Under the pieces are notes generated by a model. That model saw nothing but the letters and a program-made list of their open reading frames with translations, did not search any database and was not told where the DNA came from. 64,000 bases of DNA from Paracoccaceae bacterium (GTDB lineage: Bacteria; Pseudomonadota; Alphaproteobacteria; Rhodobacterales; Rhodobacteraceae), in the NCBI GenBank assembly GCA_026706985.1, contig JAPOXR010000032.1:1-64000 (forward strand), in the 5' to 3' direction. Shown here one piece after another: positions 16,063-25,200 of this stretch. How positions within the stretch are numbered: position 1 is the stretch's first letter; every line of letters begins with the position of its first letter. A program made the translations under genes and the position numbers.

Positions 16063-16812
16063 ATGACATTCATCCGCGTATTCGTCAGCGCCGCGGTATT
16101 CGCCGTCGCTGTCTGCGAAGCGGCAGCCGGCGACTCCACCGGTATCGCCGAGGATTTCAGCATAGCCAAAAAATCAGACAGTTCGCTGCTCGGCACCGCC
16201 ACCGACGGCAAACTCTGCCTGTATCGGCAGAGCGACGGTAAGCTCCATTGTCACAGCGCCAACAGCCCCGGCGGAACGGCCGGGTTCATCGCCGTGAAAA
16301 CCGCCCGCCCGAAATTCGCAGGCTTCGGCCGCAACACCGAGGGACGGCTGACGGTCACTGCCGGCACGCGTTATGCATTTCACAATGCCGAAACATCAAC
16401 GCCGCTCGCCGATGGCAGGACCGCCATTCACTGCAAGCTGGCTCTGCAGCTCCGTCTCATCAATGGCGACACGCTCTGGGTCTGGCATGATGAGGTCAGG
16501 TTCGGCACCGCCGAAGTGATTGCCTATATCGACTCCGATGGTGACGGGCATGCCGATCTCGCGGTCCGGGGGCAATGGAGCGGTCGCGTCAATGGCTCAC
16601 GCCGCTGGTCGACCAGTGATGTGAACGACACATCGATCTCCGCCGCTGAAAAACGCTTCACCGCCCGGCCGGATCTGGGCAACAGCGGAAGCCGCAGCCG
16701 GGCCTGCCGGCCGGCTGCGGTGATCGTCGCCGAACTGACCGATGCGGCGGCAAAAACGCGGAGCAGCCTGACCGGATCCATCCGCACGGTGCTGGATGTC
16801 AAAGGCAATTGA
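16063..16812 (+). CDS. Secreted protein of unknown function with a calcium-loop motif
   Basis: Begins with a clear signal peptide (MTFIRVFVSAAVFAVAVCEAAA). The mature region of about 225 residues is not recognised. It contains YIDSDGDGHADLAVRG, a DxDxDG loop of the sort that binds calcium in EF-hand-like and FG-GAP-type repeats. Four or more Cys suggest periplasmic disulfides. It is transcribed away from zapE across a 272-base gap and converges with the DnaA-like gene. Confidence 0.65.
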   Translation: MTFIRVFVSAAVFAVAVCEAAAGDSTGIAEDFSIAKKSDSSLLGTATDGKLCLYRQSDGKLHCHSANSPGGTAGFIAVKTARPKFAGFGRNTEGRLTVTAGTRYAFHNAETSTPLADGRTAIHCKLALQLRLINGDTLWVWHDEVRFGTAEVIAYIDSDGDGHADLAVRGQWSGRVNGSRRWSTSDVNDTSISAAEKRFTARPDLGNSGSRSRACRPAAVIVAELTDAAAKTRSSLTGSIRTVLDVKGN

Positions 16813-16827
16813 GTGGATGGCTTTCCT

Positions 16828-18024
16828 TCAACCGGATCCGGGAACAAGGCGCATCGCGCCGAACGGCACGGTAATGACATTGCCTTCCCCGGAATGGGTG
16901 CGGGATTGCGGCACAGGTCGGTCCGGCGAGGATTTTTCCAATTGTTCATATTCGGCGCGTAATTTACGCGTCGCCGCTTCCCGTAACCGTGGCACCATCA
17001 GAATCCCCATATCGTCGGCGATCTGGGCAAGCTGTTCGATCATCCCCGCATAGAACGGGTCCAGCCGGCGCCACTTCTCGATCCGCTCAAGCCCGTTGAT
17101 GATGGTCGCATGGTCACGGTTACCGAGAGCGGCGCCGATTTCCAGCAGGCTGCGGCTGGTGGCCCGGCGCATGATCGCCGCCGCCAGATACCGCGCATGC
17201 ATGATCGGTGCCTGCCGGTCGCGTCCCGCAAGCTGCCCGGCGGTCAGACCGCAGAGCATGGCCACCATTTCCCTTATCTCGTCGAGGCGCGCGGTCGACC
17301 CCGGTGGCCGCAGCGGACGCTGCCCACCGACAAACCCGTCCAGCCTATCCTTGGTCACCAGCCTTTTGATCGCTTTCCAGCGGGTGACAGCGGCTGCACC
17401 TGTCGCATCCGCTTCCAAGGGATCATCCGGGTCCGCCAGCACCGACAGGGCCTCTTCGACGCCGCATTTCAGATAGGATTGGCGTGACGCATGGCAGACC
17501 AGCGCTTCGACAGCTTCCCACTGGATTCCAGGGCTGTTGGTGGTATGCATCAGCAGGTCGGTGGATATGCCCCGCTTGGAATGGCTGTCCATGGCCGATG
17601 CCGCACACCAGCGCATATGCCGGGCAAATCCCTGGAGTTCCGATTCCCGGATGGTTTTCGAACGCGTGTCAGCGCCGAAAAACCGCCATGAAATCAAGGG
17701 CGTGTATCCGGTCTCCGGTTCCTTGCGAGCCGTGACCACCAGCCTCGCGATCCGCGGCTCGATGGCAGCGACGCAACGGTGAAACAGGCCCATGAGCGAA
17801 GCCGCCCAGAAGGCGTCGAACGGGTTGGGCGCGATTACCCACATGACGAGATGCCGCTGCTCCGGACCCTCCGCCGACACGGTGACTTTGAGGCGGGCGC
17901 GCCAGGGCCGCGCCGGCAATTCGCGTTGCAGCCCCTTCCGCAGCCTCGACGCAATCCGCTTATGTTCATCCAGAATGTCTTTCGGCGGTCGCTGACGCCA
18001 ACGGAACCTCACCTCGCTCTGCAT
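16828..18024 (-). CDS. DnaA domain-IV-like DNA-binding protein without AAA+ domain
   Basis: The C-terminal third resembles the DnaA-box-binding domain: ARYLAAAIMRRATSRSLLEI then GAALGNRDHATIINGLERI, matching the DnaA pattern with the recognition segment GxRDHxT represented by GNRDHAT. No Walker motifs are present, so it is not an initiator ATPase. The first 260 residues are unrecognised. ATG 18024 (MQSEVRFRW) is preferred: GGAG lies 7 bases before it, while the longer frame to 18081 lacks a site. It may regulate replication or transcription of the mobile region. A helically phased AT-rich repeat lies about 210 bases upstream. Confidence 0.65.
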   Translation of the reverse strand: MQSEVRFRWRQRPPKDILDEHKRIASRLRKGLQRELPARPWRARLKVTVSAEGPEQRHLVMWVIAPNPFDAFWAASLMGLFHRCVAAIEPRIARLVVTARKEPETGYTPLISWRFFGADTRSKTIRESELQGFARHMRWCAASAMDSHSKRGISTDLLMHTTNSPGIQWEAVEALVCHASRQSYLKCGVEEALSVLADPDDPLEADATGAAAVTRWKAIKRLVTKDRLDGFVGGQRPLRPPGSTARLDEIREMVAMLCGLTAGQLAGRDRQAPIMHARYLAAAIMRRATSRSLLEIGAALGNRDHATIINGLERIEKWRRLDPFYAGMIEQLAQIADDMGILMVPRLREAATRKLRAEYEQLEKSSPDRPVPQSRTHSGEGNVITVPFGAMRLVPGSG

Positions 18025-18324
18025 GCACATTCTCCTTCCGAAATCCTGACCCATGCCATGCGGCGTCTGCCACCCGTCCACGGGTGCCGGCAGGGACAGG
18101 CTGCGTGAAATGCCCGGTTGCAGGCGCCCGGAGATGCAGGAGACAGCGCATCCCGCGCTTTGCGGGTGAGCCGGAGTGACACTGCTCCAGATGCCGTCAT
18201 GTTCACCCCAGCCTCCGGGAATTCATCTGTCAAAAAAGAACATTAATAGAACATTAAATGGTGATTAAGAGAAATTAACAAGTGTTTTTGTGAAATGCAG
18301 CCGAGGACACCGGGTAGCCCGCTC
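18025..18324. other. Upstream region of the DnaA-like gene
   Basis: 300 bases without a gene. It contains the only strongly AT-rich patch nearby (18231-18290), including an 11-bp-phased repeat described separately. Confidence 0.5.
18237..18280. repeat. Phased AT-rich iteron-like repeat
   Basis: Two near-identical 11-bp units (agaacattaat at 18237 and agaacattaaa at 18248) are followed by two weaker units. The core attaa recurs at 18242, 18253, 18264 and 18274, close to one per helical turn. It could be a binding array for the adjacent DnaA-like protein. Confidence 0.55.
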
Positions 18325-19290
18325 CTATGGATCCGGCGAAACCCTGTGTGAAGCTGCGTTTTCCGACACCGGTGCAATTCCATCAAGCCAACCCAAAAGG
18401 TAGAAAGTTGCGGCTGCGACCGGCAGAGTTCCCGAGAATTTCAACTCCGTCGGCGTGCCGGTGGCGGCGAATTTCCGCGCCGCATCCCGTATCTGCCGCA
18501 ACAGTTGCGAATCACCTTCACCGCCCGCCTCCGGCCCGGCGAGGAGTTCCGCAATCGGGATCACGGCACCGCCGGGCGAGTGTTCCCCGACCATGACACT
18601 GACTTCGATATGCGAGTCAGGAAAAATTCTGCCGTTGCCGGAAATCCGCAGCAGATTTTCCCCATCCTGAGTAACGGCAAGGGCCAGGGCCAGGCGCATT
18701 TCCGCCCCATCGGGGGTAAGCGTTACGCCGAGATCGGTGCCCAGCCGGTCCCACATGCCGGTATCGCGCGGAAGATACGGCAACAGCACGCGGATCAGCC
18801 CGGATGCCAGGCGGATATTCCAGGCACGGATATGCACCTCATCCGCCGAATCCGGGTTATGCAACCGCATCCGCTCAGCGACGGCGAGGGCGGCACCCTC
18901 CGGCAGCAATCCGGCAAAGGCATGGAAAGGGCTGCCCGGACGGCTTCCAATTGCCAGATCTTCGGCGATGACGGTGAAGCCCGCGGGTCGGGCGCCGACA
19001 ATGCCCGACTTTCCGGCGAAAACCCGCAGCCCGGAAGCCGGGTGCGTGAGGCTCCCATCCAATTCAACGAATAGACGCTCAAACCCCAGTTTCAACCCGT
19101 CACCCGCAGCCGGCAATGAGGTCAGTCCGGCGATATAGCCCGAAAGGTTGCCGGTCTCGAACTGCACCGGCCCGGCTCTGTGCAGCGGCATCGGCAGACC
19201 CTCGAATTCGATCGGCATCTCATTGCCGGCCGCGGAAGAAACGGATTGGCAAATGAGAATTGCCGCTGTTCCGAGTTTCAGACGATTCAA
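18325..19290 (-). CDS. Periplasmic protein of unknown function
   Basis: 321 residues with a signal peptide (MNRLKLGTAAILICQSVSSAAG). The remainder alternates hydrophobic strands with charged turns (for example LRISGNGRIFPDSHIEVSV) and resembles DUF2125-type or AsmA-like lipid-binding folds, but I cannot place it firmly. Its start overlaps the tyrosine recombinase gene end by 4 bases, so both are on one transcript. No catalytic motif is visible. Confidence 0.55.
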   Translation of the reverse strand: MNRLKLGTAAILICQSVSSAAGNEMPIEFEGLPMPLHRAGPVQFETGNLSGYIAGLTSLPAAGDGLKLGFERLFVELDGSLTHPASGLRVFAGKSGIVGARPAGFTVIAEDLAIGSRPGSPFHAFAGLLPEGAALAVAERMRLHNPDSADEVHIRAWNIRLASGLIRVLLPYLPRDTGMWDRLGTDLGVTLTPDGAEMRLALALAVTQDGENLLRISGNGRIFPDSHIEVSVMVGEHSPGGAVIPIAELLAGPEAGGEGDSQLLRQIRDAARKFAATGTPTELKFSGTLPVAAATFYLLGWLDGIAPVSENAASHRVSPDP

Positions 19291-20645
19291 ATCATATCTC
19301 CTTCCAGTCGCGGGCGTGGCGGTTCAGAAACCGGTTCCGGCGCAACGCCCGGTTCCGACCGCCATTCCAGGTGAATTCCCGCCGCTCTCGCCGGATCCGG
19401 CTCAGGCAGCCAGCGGGTCGACCGCCGGCCCGCCGCACCCCGCCGGCCATAACCATTCAGGGTGCGCAATGCCGTGTGGCCTGTGAGGGCGGCGGTTTCC
19501 GCCGCGCTCAGAACCCGCCTTGCCTCGCTGACAAAAGCGTGCCGGAAAGTATGCAGCGTAATCGGATCGGCCCGATCGGGACACACCAGAAGCGAGGTTG
19601 TCCGCACCACCGAGCGGCACCTGTCAAGAATCCGCCTGATTTCAAACCGGCTCAGATTAAGCTGCTCCAGCCTGGCTGCCGCGGCCAGCCATTCGAATTC
19701 TTCCGGCGGGATGCCGCCCAGTATCAGGGCCCGCATCGGCTCTTTCAGATTCGGCGATGCGTTGCGCGTCTTCGCCGTCCGGATAAGCAGGATCCGGGGT
19801 TCAATGACGGGCCCGTCGGTATGCGGCTGCCCAACCGGAACAAGCAACCCGTCCCGGAATGACCGCATCGGATCCGATACAGCCGATGCGCCTGCATCGT
19901 CGGAAACCGGTTGCACGAGGCTGCAGCGGAACATTTCTATGGAGCGCATTCCCGTGAGCCATGCCGACCGGACCAGAAGCCGGGGCACAGCATTCATCGC
20001 GGGTTTCCGGCTGACCACCGAATTGATGGCCTCCACCGGATTCCCCGCCGGCAGCGCCGCAAAAAACGCTGCGAACAATTCGCTGTCGATGTCGCTCCAG
20101 CGACGCTGCGGGGCACGCCGTGCGTCGCGGTGCATGTGGGTGTGACTGGTGCCGGCAAGACGCGCCGCCCGTTCAGCCTGGCTGCCGAAATCCCCGAGAG
20201 CGGCACATTCATCAATCATCGCCTGCAGTTCCGGCGCATATTGGCACCGGAGCTGGCCCAAAGTCCGGCTGCGGGCTTGCCGGTCTGCCTCCACGATCCT
20301 CTCCCAAGCGCAGTCAGCCAGCCAATCAGGCATGCGGATATTACGTGCGGCCGCCTCGCCCGGACTGATCCACACCCCCGCCCGCTCCGCCGCCTCCCTG
20401 GCTTCCAGCATTGTTCGGAAATACATTCTGAGGGCGGCGATCCCGACAAACGAATCCACTGTCATCAGGCAGCGGATTCCCATCTGACACAAAAGCTCTT
20501 CCGGCGACGGGTCGCGACCGAGAACACGGCACCGCACTTCAGTTGTGGCAAACAGGCAATGCAGTGTTTTCCTGTAATTGATGCTGACCGGCCCGGCCCG
20601 GTAATCAGCGAGACAGGCAGCCGGTGAAGGTATTTTCCATGTCAT
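19287..20645 (-). CDS. Tyrosine recombinase / integrase family protein
   Basis: 452 residues. The C-terminal catalytic domain shows the first Arg in AWLTGMRSIEMF, the HxxR box in ITLHTFRHAFVSEARR, the TGH box in ALTGHTALRTLNGYGRR, and the nucleophile Tyr in the same segment. The N-terminal half is helical and atypically long. The start is taken at ATG 20645 (MTWKIPSPAACLAD). Two copies of gtcatactggca (20641 and 20656) overlap the start and might be an operator. It is a good candidate for the integrase of the mobile region, although no attachment site was identified. Confidence 0.8.
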   Translation of the reverse strand: MTWKIPSPAACLADYRAGPVSINYRKTLHCLFATTEVRCRVLGRDPSPEELLCQMGIRCLMTVDSFVGIAALRMYFRTMLEAREAAERAGVWISPGEAAARNIRMPDWLADCAWERIVEADRQARSRTLGQLRCQYAPELQAMIDECAALGDFGSQAERAARLAGTSHTHMHRDARRAPQRRWSDIDSELFAAFFAALPAGNPVEAINSVVSRKPAMNAVPRLLVRSAWLTGMRSIEMFRCSLVQPVSDDAGASAVSDPMRSFRDGLLVPVGQPHTDGPVIEPRILLIRTAKTRNASPNLKEPMRALILGGIPPEEFEWLAAAARLEQLNLSRFEIRRILDRCRSVVRTTSLLVCPDRADPITLHTFRHAFVSEARRVLSAAETAALTGHTALRTLNGYGRRGAAGRRSTRWLPEPDPARAAGIHLEWRSEPGVAPEPVSEPPRPRLEGDMI

Positions 20646-20747
20646 ACTGGCACTGTCATACTGGCACCTGTACCGCTGGATGCGCCGCACGCTCTAACCC
20701 GACCATTTGGAATTTCCTGCCCGCCCTACCCGTGCGGGCGCCGTTTC

Positions 20748-20990
20748 ATGGGGAAAACCCGCTCCACTGAAAGCGGAAACGGCATTCCCGCGCCGGAAGT
20801 GTGGGCGAAGCGGGTAGCCGCGCAGGCTCGAATGGCATCACATCCGGGCAAACGCTTCACAGCAGCGATGATCGCCGCAGCAACAAGGTTGGAGACCGCA
20901 CGACATTCCCGCAGGAGAAAACCATGGCCGGTCAATGGGGCCCAGCATCTGCGTTTCAGTGATATTGTATTGAGTAATTTTACTCAATAG
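20748..20990 (+). CDS. Doubtful small ORF before the defence operon
   Basis: 80 residues, unrecognised. The middle part (MASHPGKRFTAAMIAAATRLE) looks protein-like, but the last codons run into the palindrome at 20968-20989. It may be the remnant of a gene cut by insertion of the downstream operon. Confidence 0.25.
   Translation: MGKTRSTESGNGIPAPEVWAKRVAAQARMASHPGKRFTAAMIAAATRLETARHSRRRKPWPVNGAQHLRFSDIVLSNFTQ
20968..20989. promoter_or_regulatory. Perfect palindrome upstream of the DUF4143-NACHT operon
   Basis: tattgagtaa and ttactcaata are exact inverse complements separated by tt. The palindrome ends 15 bases before the ATG of the ATPase gene, within an AT-rich promoter-like stretch. It is a likely operator, possibly for autoregulation. 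Confidence 0.6.
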
Positions 20991-21004
20991 TATATTAAAT
21001 CATT

Positions 21005-22261
21005 ATGACCGGGTATCAGCGAAGCCAAATGTCAACATTGCTGAGCCGTCTGCGAGAGAAACCCCTGCGGCTCACGATCATGACCGGCCCACGTCAAACC
21101 GGCAAGACCACGCTGATTCGCCAAGTGCTCGCACAACTTGATCGGCCTTACCACTATGTGGCCGTCGATGAGCCTGACTCGTCCATACTTCCCATCATCC
21201 CTGAATTCACAGGCCAACCCAGTGTCGGGCGCGGCGGCGTACGGGACGTAAATTGGCTGGTGCGGCAGTGGGAGCGGGCACGAATGGCCGCCAAACGTTC
21301 TGACCGGGGCCTCGTACTGGCACTGGACGAAATTCAGAAAGTTCCAGACTGGTCGGAAGCGGTCAAGGGCCTTTGGGATACGGACCGCTTCACTGATTGC
21401 CCTCTTCACGTAATCCTGTCGGGATCGGCTCCGCTGCTGATGCAGCAAGGAATGGGCGAAAGTCTTGCAGGCCGGTTCGAGACCATCCCCGTCACGCATT
21501 GGTCTTTTTCCGAAATGTCGGCGGCTTTCGGCTTCGACCTGCAGCACTACATCTATTTCGGTGGATATCCGGGAGGTGTCCCCTACATTCAGGAACAGAG
21601 CCGATGGCGCGCTTACGTCAACACGGCGCTTATCGAACCCATCATCGAGCGCGACATACTCGCTATGCAACGGGTTGATAAGCCTGCACTCCTGAAGCAA
21701 CTCTTCCAACTGGGCGCTGAGTATTCCGGCCAGATACTCTCATTCAATAAGATGCTCGGCCAGTTACAGGACGCCGGAAACACGACAACTCTTGCGCGCT
21801 ACCTGGACCTTCTGTCAAAGGCGGGCCTGATTACAGGTATCCTGAAATACGCCTCGCAGGCCCATAGGCGGAGATCCTCCAGCCCCAAGCTCAATGTTCT
21901 CAACACGGCGCTCATGACAGCTGCCTCGGAGTACAGCTTCGAAGCGGCTAAGGCAGACAGGAGCCAATGGGGACGCCTCGTCGAAAGTGCCGTGGGCGCT
22001 CACTTGTTTAACACCGGCATGCCCGAATGCCGTTTACACTATTGGCGTGAGAACGGCTCAGAAGTTGACTTCGTTCTGAAACGCGGACGAAAATTGGTTG
22101 GCTTCGAAGTGAAGAGCGGAGTTCGCAGACCAAGGACAAGAGGGCTTGAACAATTCGCCGGACGATTCGACGGCCTGACGGCTCACATTGTCGGCGAGGG
22201 TGGCATTCCGATCCCGGAGTTTCTGTCAATTCCCGCCACAGAGTGGCTTGATGATAAATGA
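21005..22261 (+). CDS. AAA-type ATPase with DUF4143 domain
   Basis: P-loop ATPase of the archaeal-type AAA/DUF4143 family. Walker A TGPRQTGKTT is at residues 27-36, Walker B is in VLALDEIQKVPDW, and sensor-like LSGSAPLLMQ follows. The C-terminal DUF4143 part ends in GSEVDFVLKRGRKLVGFEVKSG, which has the D...ExK spacing of the restriction-endonuclease fold usual in this family. Family members are abundant and mostly uncharacterised. Its stop overlaps the start of the NACHT-like gene by 4 bases, so the two proteins probably work together. Confidence 0.85.
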   Translation: MTGYQRSQMSTLLSRLREKPLRLTIMTGPRQTGKTTLIRQVLAQLDRPYHYVAVDEPDSSILPIIPEFTGQPSVGRGGVRDVNWLVRQWERARMAAKRSDRGLVLALDEIQKVPDWSEAVKGLWDTDRFTDCPLHVILSGSAPLLMQQGMGESLAGRFETIPVTHWSFSEMSAAFGFDLQHYIYFGGYPGGVPYIQEQSRWRAYVNTALIEPIIERDILAMQRVDKPALLKQLFQLGAEYSGQILSFNKMLGQLQDAGNTTTLARYLDLLSKAGLITGILKYASQAHRRRSSSPKLNVLNTALMTAASEYSFEAAKADRSQWGRLVESAVGAHLFNTGMPECRLHYWRENGSEVDFVLKRGRKLVGFEVKSGVRRPRTRGLEQFAGRFDGLTAHIVGEGGIPIPEFLSIPATEWLDDK

Positions 22262-25200
22262 CATCCATTGTCCCGCGGACATGCCACGAAGTCACGCAAA
22301 GCGACTTTCCCGACCGGGTGCAGCCTCCGTCTCAATCTATAGAGGAATGGGAAAACCACGTGGCTTACGTGCTTCTCGGCCTCCCCGGATCAGGCAAGAC
22401 AACCATCTTTAAACATGAAGCCCAACGCCAAGGTGTGACCTGCGTTACGGTGCGCGATTTCCTGGCCTTCGACGACAGGCCTGAATGGCACAAGGAAACA
22501 CTCTTCATCGACGGATTGGACGAAGCCCGCTCGAGAGCAGTCGACGGCCTGACGCCACTTGATCAAATCCTAGCCAAACTCGATCGAATAGGGTGTCCGC
22601 GGTTCCGACTTTCATGCCGGGAGGCAGATTGGTTCGGCTCGAATGACGTTAATCGTCTCAGGATGGTTTCACCGGATCCCGACCGCACTGTCACAGTCCT
22701 GCGTCTTGATCCCTTGTCTGACGATGATGTCCGGCAATTGCTGTCCGCGGATGCCGGATTCGATTATCCGGATGACTTCATGTCTTCAGCCCGGGAAAAA
22801 GGTCTCCAGGGACTGCTGTCCAATCCTCAAAGTCTCAAGATGCTCGTCAAAGCGGTTGGACCGGACGGAGTCTGGCCCAAAACCAGGATGCAGGCATTCG
22901 ACATGGCTTGCCGTGCCCTGCTGGCGGAACACAATGAAGATCATAGCTTAGCGCAGCCAGACCGTGAAAGTGTTGCGGACTTGATAACTGCGTGTGGCAG
23001 ACTCTTTGCTGTACAATTACTTACCGGTGCCGCCGGATACATACGATGCGTCAACGAAGAGGATACAGATTTCCTCGGGCCTGACCGACTGCCGGGAATG
23101 GATCGGAAAATCATCAGCCAATGCCTGCAAAGCAAACTGTTCGAAGCCCCGGCATCGTGCCGGGCGTCTCCCATTCATCGCCAGATCGCAGAATTTCTCG
23201 CCGCCGGATACCTGGCCGACCTGATCCAGGACGGTCTTCCCGTCGAGCGGGTTCTCGCGCTGATGACCGGGCATGACGGAGTCATTGTCTCCGAATTCCG
23301 TGGACTTTCCGCATGGCTCGCGGCTCACTGCAAATGCGGCCGGGCAGCGGTGATAGCCCGCGATCCTCTGGGGACGATTCTCTACGGCGACGTCAGTGAT
23401 TTCTCTCTGGAAGAAAGAAACTGCCTGCTGCGCGGCCTGCACCGGGAAGTCCGCATCAATCCAGGGAATTTCGTTCGTCCTCATCTGGATTCGCGACTCG
23501 GCGACTTGGTTTCCTCGGATTTGGAGGAGCGGTTCCACGAAATCCTCGCCGCGTCTGACCGGGACGAATCCTGGCAATCCCTGGTGATTGTCCTGCTCGA
23601 AGCCCTCCGGCATGGCGAGTGTCTTCCGCAGCTTGCCAGCGTGGTAAAGGAACTGATTCTTGACGGCACAAGGCGGCCACGGCTTCGTGTGCCCGCCCTG
23701 AAACTGTATTTGCGACATTTCCGGAAAGTCTCTGAGCTGAAGGAATTCGCCGCTGCACTGTATACAGGCAAAGCTCCGGACCCCGACGACGATCTACTCG
23801 GCATTTTATTGTCCGAACTTTATCCTGACGAAATATCGGAAACGGAAGTCATTCGGTATCTCAAAATACCGCGAATGCCCGACTACTATGGCGCATACCG
23901 CTATTTCTGGACCGTGCGGCTTCTGAATGAATCAGCAGGCAGCAGACTTGCGGTGCTTCTGGATCATTTCGTGGCCCGCTACGACGAACTACTCGCCGAC
24001 CAGAAAGCGCTCGGGCTTCTCGATTCCTTCGTGCCCCAGCTGCACGCGCCTCTGCTGTCCAGATTCCTTCAATCATCAGATGATCAGACGGACCTGACTC
24101 GCCTATTCGACTGGCTGGATCCGGTCGCAACGTCATTCGACCGGGATTATTCTCCGGAAACCGGTTATGAATATCGGGAAGTCCGGCAGTGGCTCATTGA
24201 CCACCCCGATATCTGGAAAGCCCTTATGGCCGAGGGGCTGAGGAAATGCATCGACCGATACGGGCACGACAAGGTATACGGAATCGCTTACTGCATGAAC
24301 GGTGTCGAACATGGCAGGCTTTTGGCTGTTACTCGACCACCGGATTTCGGTTTGTGGTGCCTTGATCAGGCAATCACCGTAAGCGACGCAGATGCTGCCG
24401 ATTGGCTCTTGGAACAAATTGCGGGATGTTTACGCGAAGGCTGCTTCAATGAGGGCCTGGCCTACGAGGATGTATCAAAACGCTTGGCTGGAGACGCCGA
24501 TCTCAAATGCGCGTTTGACAGGAAAGCCGCCCAACTTGAAACCGCAGCTTCCGAAGTAACGCCGTCCCGGCGGCACAGCCGAACCCATTTGAAGACCGAA
24601 AAGCCCAATTGGTATGCCCATGTGAAACCGCACGAGGACGAGCTACGCGGGAACAAGGCAAGTCCTGAACTTTTACACCAACTGGCCAAGGTTTATTTCG
24701 GTGGATACCTGAACCTTCAAGGCAATTTGCCGAGAGAGAGGCTGGGGTCTCTGTTGGACGACGATTCAAGCCTGATCGAGGCTGTTCTCGCCGGGTTCCG
24801 CAGGACCGCCGATCGGGGTGACCTTCCCACAGACCGGCAGGTCATTCGCCTCGGAGCCACGAAACAAACACACTACCTTGCACTCCCATTCTTGGCGGGT
24901 CTTGAGGAAGAACCCCTTCCAGAGCCCTCAGACGAAAGGCTTTTGCGGTTGGCACTGGCGATTAACTACACCGTACCCGCGTGGCCGGGCGGGCGGTATT
25001 CGGCGGGCCTTCCGCGGGGTTTGCACAAGTCACTGCTGTCCAAACATACCCAACTTGCAGCGGACGTACTGATACAGTCCGTTCTCTCCGAACTGCGCAG
25101 CGGTGCGGCCTCACCTTTCGGCGTTGCGGAACTGGCTCGTTCTTCTGATCATGCGGGCGTCGCCAGTATCTCCGCATTACACCTTCTACAACGATTCCCC

